DNA of 43,635 nucleotides from Saccharothrix sp. (GCF_031180885.1 NZ_JAPSLK010000064.1:1-43635); one strand, 5' to 3'; positions 1 through 9,162 are shown, counted from the first letter of the stretch. Notes: generated from the letters alone by a model not told the origin. Made by a program: numbers and translations.

Positions 1-171
1 CTCGCAGCCGACGCACTTCTCCAGCCCGTCCGGGTGCCGGTTGAGCTGGTGGCGGCCGTGGAACCGCGGCGCGGTGACCTTCTTGACCTCGGGGTACTCC
101 TCGGTGACGACCTTCTTGAACATCGTCCCGAAGGTCACGCCGAAGCCCTTGACGGGATCAAGCATCCCCAT
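1..171 (-). CDS. nuoI: NADH-quinone oxidoreductase subunit I (5' part only)
   Basis: Only the first 57 codons are present; the gene runs off the left edge of the window. NuoI carries the two 4Fe-4S clusters (N6a/N6b) that pass electrons to NuoB inside the peripheral arm of complex I. The visible N-terminus starts MGMLDPVKGFGVTF and ends in a C-x2-C-E, the start of the first ferredoxin-like cluster motif, preceded by PRFHGRHQLNRHPDG, which is characteristic of NuoI. The start overlaps the end of nuoH by 14 nt, and a second in-frame ATG lies two codons downstream, so the exact start is slightly uncertain. It is the last gene of the nuo operon visible here. Confidence 0.93.
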   Translation of the reverse strand, partial: MGMLDPVKGFGVTFGTMFKKVVTEEYPEVKKVTAPRFHGRHQLNRHPDGLEKCVGCE

Positions 172-1477
172 CGCCGGCCTCCTCCCTGGATGCGGTAACC
201 GCTGCGGGTTCCTTGGTTTCGCCGGGCAGGTTCGCCACCGGCACCTGGCGCCGCCGCGGCGGCGACTTGGGGACCTCGAGGTCCAGCGGCGGCACGGGGA
301 AGCCGCCGCCGGTGACCGGCACGGCGTTCGGGTCGCGCACCTCGCGCTTGTCCGGCAGCAGGAACGCCACCAGCAGCACGACGCCCAGGACCGCGCCGAA
401 CACGGCGAGCACGGTGGACGTGCTCAGCGAGTCGGACTCGATCTCCTGGCGCACGTACCGGGCGAACGCCACCGCGACGAACCACGCCAGCGCGATCGGG
501 ACCAGGAACTTCCAGCCCAGCCGCATGAACTGGTCGTAGCGCAGGCGGGGCAGGGTGCCGCGCAGCCAGATGAACAGGAACAGGAACGCGAGCGTCTTGA
601 GCACGAACCACAGCAGGCCGAACCAGCCGGAGTTGAGCAGGTGGTCGTCGCCGACGAACGGGAACCGCCAGCCGCCCAGGAACAGGGTCGTGGCCAGCGC
701 GGAGACGGTCACCATGTTGACGTACTCGGCGAGGAAGAACAGCGCGAACTTCAGCGAGCTGTACTCCGTGTGGAAGCCGCCGACCAGCTCCGACTCGGCC
801 TCGGGGAGGTCGAACGGGGCGCGGTTGGTCTCGCCGACCATCGACGTCACGTAGATCAGGAAGCTCACCGGCAGCAGGTAGAAGTACCAGCCGCCGGCCT
901 GCGCGTCGACGATGTCGGAGGTGGACAGCGAGTGCGAGTGCATGACGACCGCGACGATCGACAGGCCCATCGCGATCTCGTAGGAGATCACCTGCGCGGC
1001 CGACCGCAGCGCGCCCAGCAGCGGGTACGGCGAGCCGGAGGCCCAGCCGGACAGCACGATGCCGTAGACGCCCAGCGAGGAGCACGCCAGCACGACCAGC
1101 ACGCCGACCGGCAGGTCGACCAGCTGCAGCGCGGTGCGCTCGCCGAAGATCGACACCTCGCCGCCCAGCGGGATCACCGAGAAGGCGACGAACGCCGGGA
1201 TGCAGGAGATCACCGGGGCCAGGAAGAACACCCACTTGTCCGCCAGGACCGGGCGGATGTCCTCCTTGAACGCCAGCTTGAGGCCGTCGGCCAGGGACTG
1301 GAGCCAGCCGTTCGGGCCGACCCGGTTGGGGCCGGGCCGCTGCTGCATCCGGGCGACGACCTTGCGCTCCCAGTTGATCATGAACAGGGTCATGACGACG
1401 AGGAACGCGAAGATCCCGACGACCTTGACCAGGCTCAGCCAGATCGGGTCGTCGGCGAGGAGTTCGGCAGTGCTCAT
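158..1477 (-). CDS. nuoH: NADH-quinone oxidoreductase subunit H (membrane, quinone-site subunit)
   Basis: 439 residues, with about eight hydrophobic segments. NuoH anchors the peripheral arm to the membrane and forms much of the quinone-access cavity, so here it probably handles menaquinone. Diagnostic motifs are RPGPNRVGPNGWLQSLADG near residues 47-65 and GETNRAPFDLPEAESELVGG in the cytosolic loop, where the conserved acidic residues sit. Compared with the E. coli protein (about 325 residues) it has a long hydrophilic proline/arginine-rich tail after about residue 390, a feature I associate with actinobacterial NuoH. The start ATG overlaps the nuoG stop by 4 nt (ATGA), so the two are translationally coupled. 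Confidence 0.97.
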   Translation of the reverse strand: MSTAELLADDPIWLSLVKVVGIFAFLVVMTLFMINWERKVVARMQQRPGPNRVGPNGWLQSLADGLKLAFKEDIRPVLADKWVFFLAPVISCIPAFVAFSVIPLGGEVSIFGERTALQLVDLPVGVLVVLACSSLGVYGIVLSGWASGSPYPLLGALRSAAQVISYEIAMGLSIVAVVMHSHSLSTSDIVDAQAGGWYFYLLPVSFLIYVTSMVGETNRAPFDLPEAESELVGGFHTEYSSLKFALFFLAEYVNMVTVSALATTLFLGGWRFPFVGDDHLLNSGWFGLLWFVLKTLAFLFLFIWLRGTLPRLRYDQFMRLGWKFLVPIALAWFVAVAFARYVRQEIESDSLSTSTVLAVFGAVLGVVLLVAFLLPDKREVRDPNAVPVTGGGFPVPPLDLEVPKSPPRRRQVPVANLPGETKEPAAVTASREEAGDGDA

Positions 1478-3963
1478 GCGTTGCCTCCGGGCGACGTAAT
1501 CTCCTCAGCGGAGCCCGCATCCAACACAGCGGTGACGGTCACGACCGAACCGTGACCGGCGACGAGGGTGCGCCGCACGGTGGCCGCGCCGGAGTTGCCC
1601 GGCAGCCACACGACGCCGTCGGGCAGGTCGGCGGACTCGACCGGCAGCGTCACCGCGCCGCGGTCGGTGGACACGGTGACCTCGCCGCCCAACTCGACGC
1701 CCAGGCGGGCGGCCGTGGCCTCGGACAGCTTCGCCACCACCGGCCGGGCGGTGCCCGCCAGGTGCGGCTCGTCGTCCTGCATCGAGCCGTTGTCCAGCAG
1801 CCGCCGCCACGTGGCGAGCACGACCTGGCCGTCCTTGGGCTGCGGCAGCAGCGGGGCGGACACGGTCGGGGCCTGCGCCCGCACAACACCCCGGCCCAGC
1901 CGCTCGAAGTCCGCGGCGGCCGACGCCGGGGTCTGGGTGAACAGGTCGGCGTCCATCTCCACGGCCAGGGTGTCCAGCACGCGGCCGTCGGGCAGGGCGC
2001 CGGTGCCCTCCAGGGTCGTGCCGAACGGGCGGTGCCGGCCCTCCCAGTTGAGGTAGCTGCCCGCCTTCTCCACCGCCGGGGCGATCGGGAGCACCACGTC
2101 GGCGTGCGCGGTGACCGCGCTGTGCCGCAGCTCCAGGCTCACCACGAAGCCGACGAAGTCCAGCGCGCGCTCGGCCAGCGCCGGGTCCGGCAGGTCGAAC
2201 GGGTCGACCCCGCCGACCACCAGCGCGTCCAGGCCACCGCTCGCGGCGGCGGTCAGGATGCCGGTGGTGTCGCGGCCGGGCTTGGCGGGCAGGGTGCCCG
2301 CGTCCACGCCCCACGCCTGCTCGACCTCGGCGCGGGCGGCGTCGTCGGACACCAGCCGGCCGCCGGGCAGCAGCGTCGGCAGCAGACCGGCCTCCAGCGC
2401 GCCCCGCTCGCCGGCGCGGCGCGGGATCCAGGCGACCTTCGCGCCCGTGCTCTTGGCCAGCGCGGACACCGCGGAGAACAGGCCCGGCACCTCGGCGGCG
2501 CGTTCGCCGACCAGGATCACCGAACCCGGCTTGCCCAGTTCCTCCACCACGTCGGCGGCGTGCTCGGCCAGGGCGTTGAGCGCGGCGGGCTCGCCGCCGG
2601 GCACGCACGCCAGCAGCGTGCCGAACGTCTTCTCCACGGCGGGCGAGGTGAACTGGCCCAGGTGGAACACCTTCGTCTTCTTCGCGCGGGCCGCCTTGCG
2701 CAGCCGCAGGAAGACGATCGGCGCCTCCTCCTCGGGCTCGAACGCCACCAGCAGCGCGGCCGGCGCGGCCTCGATGCCCTTGAAGGTGACACCGCCGTTG
2801 TCCGGGGTGACGCCCAGGACGGCCGAGGTCAGGAACTCCAGCTCCTCCGCCGAGTGGGCTCGGGCGCGGAAGTCGACGTCGTTGGTGCGCAACGCGATCC
2901 GGGCGAACTTGGAGTACGCGTACGCGTCCTCCACGGTCAGCCGGCCGCCGGCGAGCACGCCGACGCCCTTGCCGTCCCGGGCCTTCGCCAGCCCGTCCGC
3001 CGCGACCTGCAACGCCTCGGTCCACGACGACTCGCGCAGCTCACCGGTGGCCTTGTCGCGCACCAGCGGGCGGGTGATCCGGTCGTCGGCGGTGGCGTAG
3101 CGGAACGCGAAGCGGCCCTTGTCGCAGATCCACTCCTCGTTGACCTCGGGGTCGTCGCCGGCGAGCTTGCGCTGCACCTTGCCGCGCCGCCAGTCGGTGC
3201 GCTCGGCGCAGCCCGACGAGCAGTGCTCGCACACGCTCGGCGTGGACACCAGGTCGAACGGCCGCGCCCGGAACCGGTACTGGGCGCTGGTCAGCGCGCC
3301 CACCGGGCAGATCTGGATGGTGTTGCCGGAGAAGTACGACTGGAACGGCTTCTCCTCCGCCACACCGATCTGCTGCTGCGAGCCGCGCTCCAGCAGCTCG
3401 ATGAACGGGTCGCCCGCGATCTGCGCCGAGAACCGCGTGCACCGCTGGCACAGCACGCACCGCTCGCGGTCCAGCAGCACCTGGGTGCTGATCGGGATCG
3501 GCTTGGGGAACGTGCGCTTGTGCTCGTGGAACCGGGAGTCCGCGCGGCCGTGCTTGAGCGCCTGGTTCTGCAACGGGCACTCGCCGCCCTTGTCGCAGAT
3601 CGGGCAGTCCAGCGGGTGGTTGATGAGCAGCAGCTCCATCACGCCCTGCTGCGCCTTGTCCGCCACCGGCGAGGTGAGCTGCGTCTTGACCACCATGCCG
3701 TCGGCGACGGTCATCGTGCAGGACGCCTGCGGCTTCGGCATCGGCCGGCCGCCCATCTCCACCTCGACCAGGCACTGGCGGCACGCGCCCGCCGGGTCCA
3801 GCAGCGGGTGGTCGCAGAACCGGGGCACGACGATGCCCAGCCGCTCCGCGGTGCGGATCAGCAGCTCGCCCTTGGGCGCGACGACCTCGATGCCGTCGAT
3901 GACGAGCTTGACGTGACCCTCGGGGACCACCAGTTCCGTGCTCTTGTCAGGGGCGATCGTCAT
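1474..3963 (-). CDS. nuoG: NADH-quinone oxidoreductase subunit G (iron-sulfur, molybdopterin-oxidoreductase fold)
   Basis: 829 residues starting MTIAPDKS. NuoG relays electrons through several Fe-S clusters in the peripheral arm. Ligand sets can be read directly: 2Fe-2S (C50, C61, C64, C82), N5 (H116, C120, C123, C129), N4 (C169, C172, C175, C219) and a complete N7 set (C245, C248, C252, C280), the extra cluster retained by only some bacteria. The rest is a degenerate molybdopterin-oxidoreductase domain. I chose this ATG because it overlaps the nuoF stop by 4 nt (ATGA); 13 further upstream codons are open but lie inside nuoF. Confidence 0.96.
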   Translation of the reverse strand: MTIAPDKSTELVVPEGHVKLVIDGIEVVAPKGELLIRTAERLGIVVPRFCDHPLLDPAGACRQCLVEVEMGGRPMPKPQASCTMTVADGMVVKTQLTSPVADKAQQGVMELLLINHPLDCPICDKGGECPLQNQALKHGRADSRFHEHKRTFPKPIPISTQVLLDRERCVLCQRCTRFSAQIAGDPFIELLERGSQQQIGVAEEKPFQSYFSGNTIQICPVGALTSAQYRFRARPFDLVSTPSVCEHCSSGCAERTDWRRGKVQRKLAGDDPEVNEEWICDKGRFAFRYATADDRITRPLVRDKATGELRESSWTEALQVAADGLAKARDGKGVGVLAGGRLTVEDAYAYSKFARIALRTNDVDFRARAHSAEELEFLTSAVLGVTPDNGGVTFKGIEAAPAALLVAFEPEEEAPIVFLRLRKAARAKKTKVFHLGQFTSPAVEKTFGTLLACVPGGEPAALNALAEHAADVVEELGKPGSVILVGERAAEVPGLFSAVSALAKSTGAKVAWIPRRAGERGALEAGLLPTLLPGGRLVSDDAARAEVEQAWGVDAGTLPAKPGRDTTGILTAAASGGLDALVVGGVDPFDLPDPALAERALDFVGFVVSLELRHSAVTAHADVVLPIAPAVEKAGSYLNWEGRHRPFGTTLEGTGALPDGRVLDTLAVEMDADLFTQTPASAAADFERLGRGVVRAQAPTVSAPLLPQPKDGQVVLATWRRLLDNGSMQDDEPHLAGTARPVVAKLSEATAARLGVELGGEVTVSTDRGAVTLPVESADLPDGVVWLPGNSGAATVRRTLVAGHGSVVTVTAVLDAGSAEEITSPGGNA

Positions 3964-5240
3964 GCGCTTGCTCCTGCGAGAACCTGGGAGTTCTGGTCGC
4001 ACAGGGCCAGGAACTCGTCCTTGAAGTACTTGATGCCGCTGGTGATGGGGCTGACCGCGCCGTCACCGAGGGCGCAGAACGACCGGCCCAGGATGTTGTC
4101 GCAGACGTCCAGCAGCGTGTCGATGTCACCGGCCGTGCCCTCGCCGCGCACCATCCGCTGCAGGATCTGGACCAGCCAGTAGGTGCCCTCGCGGCACGGC
4201 GTGCACTTGCCGCACGACTCGTGCTTGTAGAACTCGGTCCACTTCATGACCGCCCACGGCACGGACACCGTCTCGTTGAAGATCTGCAACGCGGTGGTGC
4301 CCAGCATCGACCCGGCCTCGGCCGCGCCCTCGAAGTCCAGCGGCACGTCGAGGTGCTCGGCGGTGAACAGCGGGGTGGACGAGCCGCCCGGCGTCCAGAA
4401 CTTCAGCGGGATGCCGTCCTTCATGCCGCCCGCCATGTCCAGCAGCTGGCGCAGGGTCGTGCCCATCGGCGCCTCGTACTGGCCGGGGCGCTCGACGTGG
4501 CCGGACAGCGAGTAGATCTTCGGGCCCGGGGACCGCTCGCGGCCCATGGTGCGGAACCAGTCCGCGCCGCCGTTGACGATGTACGGGACCGACGCGATGG
4601 TCTCGACGTTGTTCACCACGGTCGGCGACGCGTAGAGGCCGGCCGTCGCGGGGAAAGGCGGCTTGAGCCGGGGCTGGCCGCGCTTGCCTTCCAGGGAGTC
4701 CAGGAGCGCGGTCTCCTCGCCGCAGATGTAGGCGCCGGCGCCGGCGTGCACCACCACGTCGAGGTCGAAGCCCGAGCCGAGGATGTCCTTGCCCAGGTAT
4801 CCCGCCGCGTACGCCTCCTGCACGGCCGCGTTGAGCCGGCGGATGCAGTGCAACACCTCGCCGCGCACGTAAATCGCGGCGAAGTTCGCGCGGATCGCGT
4901 ACGAGGTGATGATGATGCCCTCGATCAGCGAGTGCGGGTCCGCCATCATCAGCGGGATGTCCTTGCAGGTGCCCGGCTCGCCCTCGTCGGCGTTGATGAC
5001 GAGGTAGTGCGGCTTGCCGTCGCCCTGCGGGATGAAGCCCCACTTCATGCCGGTCGGGAAGCCCGCGCCGCCCCGGCCGCGCAGACCGGAGTCCTTGCAC
5101 TGCTGGATGAGCTGGTCCGGGTGGGCCTTGAGCGCCTTGCGCAGCGCCGTGTACCCCTCAAGCTGCTCGTAGGTCTTCAGCGTCCACGAGCGCGGCGACA
5201 GCCAGCGCTTGGTGAGGACGGGAGTCAGTTGGTCGACCAC
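3960..5240 (-). CDS. nuoF: NADH-quinone oxidoreductase subunit F (NADH/FMN-binding)
   Basis: 426 residues. This is the NADH dehydrogenase subunit: hydride goes from NADH to FMN, then to a 4Fe-4S cluster (N3). Seen in the sequence: the NADH-binding GRGGAGFPTGMKW (about 55-67), the FMN-binding INADEGEPGT (about 82-91), and N3 ligands C343, C346, C349 (SCGKCTPC) with C389 (SFCALGD). The start is GTG at 5240, eight nt after the nuoE stop, with a strong GGGGGA ribosome-binding site in that gap. Frames open further upstream lie inside nuoE and are not used. The 3' end overlaps nuoG by 4 nt. Confidence 0.97.
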   Translation of the reverse strand: MVDQLTPVLTKRWLSPRSWTLKTYEQLEGYTALRKALKAHPDQLIQQCKDSGLRGRGGAGFPTGMKWGFIPQGDGKPHYLVINADEGEPGTCKDIPLMMADPHSLIEGIIITSYAIRANFAAIYVRGEVLHCIRRLNAAVQEAYAAGYLGKDILGSGFDLDVVVHAGAGAYICGEETALLDSLEGKRGQPRLKPPFPATAGLYASPTVVNNVETIASVPYIVNGGADWFRTMGRERSPGPKIYSLSGHVERPGQYEAPMGTTLRQLLDMAGGMKDGIPLKFWTPGGSSTPLFTAEHLDVPLDFEGAAEAGSMLGTTALQIFNETVSVPWAVMKWTEFYKHESCGKCTPCREGTYWLVQILQRMVRGEGTAGDIDTLLDVCDNILGRSFCALGDGAVSPITSGIKYFKDEFLALCDQNSQVLAGASA

Positions 5241-5248
5241 GTCTCCCC

Positions 5249-5995
5249 CTACTTCTTTTCCGGCAGCGGCGGGAACTCCGCGTCGTCCGGCATCGCCGGC
5301 GCGGTCCAGCCGCGGTCCGCCGCGAGCGCGGCGCCCCGCACGGTCTCCGGCGCGGCCGACGGACCGTCCAGGTCCGCCTCCCGGCCCTCGAAGAAGCCCG
5401 CGAGCTGGAGTTCGGCCTGGCGGAAGTCGGTGAGCGGCGCGCCCCGCGTCGGGTGCGGCTTCTCCCCCGCCTGCAACGCCTTCACCAGCTCCAGCGCCTT
5501 CTCCGGCGTCTGGTTGTCGAAGAACTCGTAGTTCACCTGGAGCACCGGGCCGAGGTCGCACGCGGCGAGGCACTCGGCGTGCTCCAGCGTGATCGAGCCC
5601 GGCGCGCCCGGCTCGCCCGAGGTCTCCTCGTGGCCCAGCGGCTTGCCGTCGGTGCCCAGGTGCTCGCGCAGCTTCGCGTAGATCGCGTCACCGCCCAGCG
5701 CCGCGCACAGGGTGTTCGTGCACACGCTGACCAGGTGCTCGCCGCACGGCCGCCGCTTGTACATGGTGTAGAAGGTCGCGACCGCGCTGACCTCGGCGTG
5801 GGTCAGGTCGAGCTGGTCGGCGCAGAACGCGATGCCGGCCTGGCTGACGTACCCCTCCACCGACTGCACCAGGTGCAGCATCGGCAGCAGCGCCGAGCGC
5901 GCGAACGGGTAGCGGGCGATGATCGCCCGCGCCCGGTCCGCGGTGTCCTGGTCGAAGACGTCCGAGTAGTCGACGGGTTCCTGCGTTTGGGTCAT
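5249..5995 (-). CDS. nuoE: NADH-quinone oxidoreductase subunit E (2Fe-2S)
   Basis: 248 residues. NuoE carries the off-pathway 2Fe-2S cluster N1a next to NuoF. The thioredoxin-like domain contains C92, C97 (VCTNTLC) and C142, C146 (ECLAACDLG), the expected C-x4-C...C-x3-C pattern. After about residue 190 comes a variable Pro/Ala/Glu-rich tail that is longer than in E. coli NuoE (166 residues). The ATG overlaps the nuoD stop by 4 nt. Confidence 0.96.
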   Translation of the reverse strand: MTQTQEPVDYSDVFDQDTADRARAIIARYPFARSALLPMLHLVQSVEGYVSQAGIAFCADQLDLTHAEVSAVATFYTMYKRRPCGEHLVSVCTNTLCAALGGDAIYAKLREHLGTDGKPLGHEETSGEPGAPGSITLEHAECLAACDLGPVLQVNYEFFDNQTPEKALELVKALQAGEKPHPTRGAPLTDFRQAELQLAGFFEGREADLDGPSAAPETVRGAALAADRGWTAPAMPDDAEFPPLPEKK

Positions 5996-7383
5996 CGGTC
6001 ACAACCACCCATCACCGGGTCGATAGAGGCCACCGACGCGATGACGTCGGCGACCATGCCGCCCTCGCACATCGCGGGCATCGACTGGAGGTTCACGAAG
6101 CTGGGTTCGCGCACGTGCACGCGCATCGGCCGGGTGCCGCCGTCGGACACCAGGTGGTAGCCCAGCTCGCCGCGCGGCGACTCGATCGGCACGTACACCT
6201 GGCCCGCCGGCACCTGGAAGCCCTCGGTCACCAGCTTGAAGTGGTGGATCAGGGACTCCATGGACTGGCCCATGATCTTGCGGACGTGCTCCAGCGAGTT
6301 GCCCATGCCGTCCGCGCCGATCGTGAGCTGCGCCGGCCACGCGATCTTGGCGTCGTCCACCATCACCGGACCGGGTTCGAGGCGGTCCACCGCCTGCTTC
6401 ACGATCTTCAGCGACTCGTGGATCTCCGCCAGCCGCAGCCGGTAGCGGGCGAACGAGTCCGCCTCGTTCGAGGTCGGCACCTCGAAGTCGTAGTGCTCGT
6501 AGCCGCAGTACGGCTCGATCTTGCGCAGGTCCCACGGCAGGCCCGCGGAGCGCAGGATCGGGCCGGTGATGCCCAGCGCCAGACAGGCGTCCACGGGCAG
6601 GTAACCGACGCCCTGCAAGCGGTTGCGCCAGATCGGCTGGCCGGTGAGCAGCTTGTCGTAGTCCGGCAGCCGCGAGTCCATGACCTTGATGAAGTCGCGG
6701 ATGCGCTGCGGCGCGTCGGCCGGGATGTCCTGCGCCAGGCCGCCGGGGCGGATGAAGGCGTGGTTCATCCGCAGACCGGTCAGGAACTCCAGCAGGTGCA
6801 GGACTTCCTCGCGCTCGCGGAAGCCCGCGGTCATGCCGGTGAGCGCGCCCAGCTCCATGCCGCCGGTGGCCAGCGCCACCAGGTGCGAGGAGATCCGGTT
6901 CAGCTCCATGAGCATGACCCGGATGGTCTGCGCGCGGGCCGGGGCCTCGACGCCCAGCAGCTTCTCCACGGCCAGGCAGTACGCGGCTTCGTTGTGCAGC
7001 GGCGCCAGGTAGTCCATGCGCGTCACGAACGTGACGCCCTGGGTCCAGTTCCGGTACTCGCAGTTCTTCTCGATGCCGGTGTGCAGGTAGCCGATGACGC
7101 TGCGGGCCTGGGTGACGGTCTCGCCCTCCAGCTCCAGCACCAGCCGCAGCACGCCGTGCGTCGACGGGTGCTGCGGTCCCAGGTTCATGACGATGCGCTC
7201 GTCGCCCGCCGCCTCGGCCAGCACCTCGTCCCAGTCGCCGCCGGTCACCGTGTAGACGGTGCCCTCGGTCGTCTGGCGGGAAGTGGCGTCGTACGGGTCG
7301 CGGCTCTGCGCGGCGGTGTCGGACTCGCGGCCGACCGCGCTGGTGTCGGTGCCCGTGGTCACGTCGGAAAGCCGTTCGGTCAT
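5992..7383 (-). CDS. nuoD: NADH-quinone oxidoreductase subunit D (49-kDa type, quinone site)
   Basis: 463 residues from the ATG overlapping the nuoC stop by 4 nt. NuoD has a NiFe-hydrogenase large-subunit fold without the metal site and, with NuoB and NuoH, forms the quinone head-group pocket. Typical stretches are NLGPQHPSTHGVLRLVLEL, GYLHTGIEKNCEYR, RISSHLVALATGGMELGA and GELGYHLVSDGG. The N-terminal ~55 residues (Thr/Ser/Asp-rich, before YTVTGGDWDEVL) form an extension not found in short NuoD proteins. In this organism the quinone is expected to be menaquinone, given the men genes next door. Confidence 0.97.
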   Translation of the reverse strand: MTERLSDVTTGTDTSAVGRESDTAAQSRDPYDATSRQTTEGTVYTVTGGDWDEVLAEAAGDERIVMNLGPQHPSTHGVLRLVLELEGETVTQARSVIGYLHTGIEKNCEYRNWTQGVTFVTRMDYLAPLHNEAAYCLAVEKLLGVEAPARAQTIRVMLMELNRISSHLVALATGGMELGALTGMTAGFREREEVLHLLEFLTGLRMNHAFIRPGGLAQDIPADAPQRIRDFIKVMDSRLPDYDKLLTGQPIWRNRLQGVGYLPVDACLALGITGPILRSAGLPWDLRKIEPYCGYEHYDFEVPTSNEADSFARYRLRLAEIHESLKIVKQAVDRLEPGPVMVDDAKIAWPAQLTIGADGMGNSLEHVRKIMGQSMESLIHHFKLVTEGFQVPAGQVYVPIESPRGELGYHLVSDGGTRPMRVHVREPSFVNLQSMPAMCEGGMVADVIASVASIDPVMGGCDR

Positions 7384-8123
7384 GAGTAGGACCGCCTCTG
7401 GTCTGGCGGGGGGATCTCCGCGCCCTTGTACTCGACGGGGATGCCGCCCAGCGGGTAGTCCTTCCGCTGCGGGTGGCCGTCCCAGTCGTCCGGCATGAGG
7501 ATCCGGGTCAGCCCCGGGTGGCCGTCGTAGACGATGCCGAACATGTCCCAGGCTTCCCGCTCCTGCCAGTCCGCCGTGGGGTAGACCGGCACGACGCTGG
7601 GGATGTGGGCGTCGTCCACGTCGACCGCGACCTCCAGCCGGATGCGCCGGCGGTAGGTCATCGACGTCAGGTGGTACACCGAGTGCAGCCGCTGCGGGGC
7701 GTCCGGCCCGTAGTCCACACCGGACACCGAGCTGCACAGCTCGAAGCGCAGCGCCGGGTCGTCGCGCAGGATCCGCGCCACCTCCACCAAGTGCTCCCGG
7801 CGCAGGTAGAACGTGATCTCGCCGCGGTCGACGGTGATCTGCTGGATCGTGTCGGCGGGCAGGCCGGCCTCGTGGATCGCGCCGATCAGCTCGTCGGCGA
7901 CCTCGTCGAACCACCCGCCGAACGGCCGCTCGCTGGGCGCGGCGACGTGGGCGGGCAGCCGCAGGCCGCCGAAGCCCGACGTGTCACCGGACCCCGCGAC
8001 GCCGAACATGCCCTTGCGGGCCTTGCCCGCGACGATGGGCGCCTTCGGCGCGGCGCCGTTGGTCGCCTCCAAGCCCTCGACGGCGCGCTCGGCGCTGGAG
8101 TGCTCGTCCCCTGGCTGCGTCAT
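7380..8123 (-). CDS. nuoC: NADH-quinone oxidoreductase subunit C (30-kDa type)
   Basis: 247 residues starting MTQPGDEHSS. NuoC is a structural subunit contacting NuoB and NuoD. The conserved core includes ELCSSVSGVDYG, YHLTSMTYRRRIRLEV, YPTADWQEREAWDMFGI and the C-terminal RILMPDDWDGHPQRKDYPLGG. The N-terminal ~75 residues form a low-complexity extension. The start was set at the ATG five nt after the nuoB stop; the longer open frame upstream runs through nuoB and nuoA in another phase. Confidence 0.95.
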   Translation of the reverse strand: MTQPGDEHSSAERAVEGLEATNGAAPKAPIVAGKARKGMFGVAGSGDTSGFGGLRLPAHVAAPSERPFGGWFDEVADELIGAIHEAGLPADTIQQITVDRGEITFYLRREHLVEVARILRDDPALRFELCSSVSGVDYGPDAPQRLHSVYHLTSMTYRRRIRLEVAVDVDDAHIPSVVPVYPTADWQEREAWDMFGIVYDGHPGLTRILMPDDWDGHPQRKDYPLGGIPVEYKGAEIPPPDQRRSYS

Positions 8124-8128
8124 CTCAC

Positions 8129-8677
8129 TCACTTCTTCGCAAAGCGCTGGGACGACGGGATCAGCTCGGTGCGCTTGCCCTGCTCGGCCAGCAGCGCGGC
8201 CCGGTTCTGCCCCAGCGGCTCGTCCATGATCTTCGCGTGGATCTTGAGGATCGCGTCGATCAGCATCTCCGGCCGCGGCGGGCAGCCCGGCAGGTACATG
8301 TCGACCGGCACGACGTGGTCCACGCCCTGCACGACCGCGTAGTTGTTGAACATGCCGCCGCTGGACGCGCACACGCCCATCGCCAGCACCCACCGCGGCT
8401 CGGGCATCTGGTCGTAGATCTGGCGCAGCACCGGGGCCATCTTGTTGGTCACCCGGCCCGCGACGATCATCAGGTCGGCCTGGCGCGGCGAGGCGCGGAA
8501 GACCTCCATGCCGAACCGCGCGAGGTCGTAGCGCGGGCCGCCGGTGGTCATCATCTCGATGGCGCAGCAGGCGAGGCCGAACGTGGCCGGCCAGAGCGAG
8601 GACTTGCGGGTCCAGTTGACCAGCTTCTCCACGCTGGCGAGCAGGATGCCGTTCGGGAGCTTCTCTTCGAGGCCCAC
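8129..8677 (-). CDS. nuoB: NADH-quinone oxidoreductase subunit B (N2 cluster)
   Basis: 182 residues. NuoB binds the terminal cluster N2, which reduces the quinone. The ligands are visible as tandem cysteines C37-C38 (GLACCAIE), C103 (MGVCASSGG) and C132 (YLPGCPPRPE), the family's standard arrangement. Length is normal. It sits 12 nt downstream of nuoA and is followed closely by nuoC. Confidence 0.97.
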   Translation of the reverse strand: MGLEEKLPNGILLASVEKLVNWTRKSSLWPATFGLACCAIEMMTTGGPRYDLARFGMEVFRASPRQADLMIVAGRVTNKMAPVLRQIYDQMPEPRWVLAMGVCASSGGMFNNYAVVQGVDHVVPVDMYLPGCPPRPEMLIDAILKIHAKIMDEPLGQNRAALLAEQGKRTELIPSSQRFAKK

Positions 8678-8689
8678 GGGTCTTCCCCC

Positions 8690-9055
8690 TCAGTTCCAGT
8701 CGAGGCCGCCGCGCCGCCACACGTAGGCGTACGCGAAGCCGACCGTCGCGACGAACAGTGCGATCTCCACCAGGCCGAACAGCCCGAGCCGGTCCGCGGA
8801 GACCGCGAAGGGGTAGAGGAACACCATTTCGATGTCGAACAGGATGAACAGCATCGCCGTGAGGTAGTAGGCGACCGGCATGCGGCCACCGCCGACCACG
8901 GGCTGGGGTGACGGTTCGATGCCGCACTCGTAGGCGTCGAGCTTCGCCTTGTTGTAGCGGCGGGGCCCGATGTACGGGGCGGCCGTCACGGAGAACAGGG
9001 CGAAGGCCGCGGCGAGGGCGAACATCAATACGAGGGGGAGGTAAGGGTCCAGCAC
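8690..9055 (-). CDS. nuoA: NADH-quinone oxidoreductase subunit A (membrane)
   Basis: 121 residues with three transmembrane helices. The first gene of the nuo operon. Motifs: YNKAKLDAYECGIEP (the conserved Tyr-Glu-Cys-Gly region) and YYLTAMLFILFDIEMVFLYPFAV. The start is GTG at 9055 (MLDPYLPLVL), which gives the normal NuoA length and has AAGGA ahead of it; an ATG twenty codons upstream would add a His/Arg-rich stretch not typical of the family. Upstream lie a candidate promoter and two Rex operators. Confidence 0.95.
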   Translation of the reverse strand: MLDPYLPLVLMFALAAAFALFSVTAAPYIGPRRYNKAKLDAYECGIEPSPQPVVGGGRMPVAYYLTAMLFILFDIEMVFLYPFAVSADRLGLFGLVEIALFVATVGFAYAYVWRRGGLDWN

Positions 9056-9142
9056 TCTCCGTCGTCCTTTCCTCGCGTCGTCGCGGTGGTGGTGGCACCG
9101 CCGACCGTTGCGCACCCTAAGGGTGTTGTTGCGGCCCGCCGG

Positions 9143-9162
9143 AAGTTAGGCGGACCTAACTT
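9143..9162. promoter_or_regulatory. Perfect 8-bp inverted repeat in the nuo leader
   Basis: AAGTTAGG, a 4-nt spacer CGGA, then CCTAACTT. It lies between the Rex operators and nuoA, about 90 nt before the start codon, so it would be within the nuo 5' leader if the promoter called here is right. The TTAGG/CCTAA half-sites resemble those of iron regulators (IdeR/DmdR), but the spacing differs from the 19-bp iron box. It may be an operator or an RNA hairpin. Confidence 0.5.

Noticed and set aside
1552..4182. Very long plus-strand open frame opposite nuoG
   Set aside because: Arg/His/Gly/Gln-rich translation without motifs; a typical shadow frame in G+C-rich DNA over a gene with clear Fe-S ligands.
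9143..9162. IdeR/DtxR iron box
   Set aside because: Half-sites TTAGG/CCTAA are four nt apart, whereas the iron box has nine between them; kept only as an unassigned palindrome.
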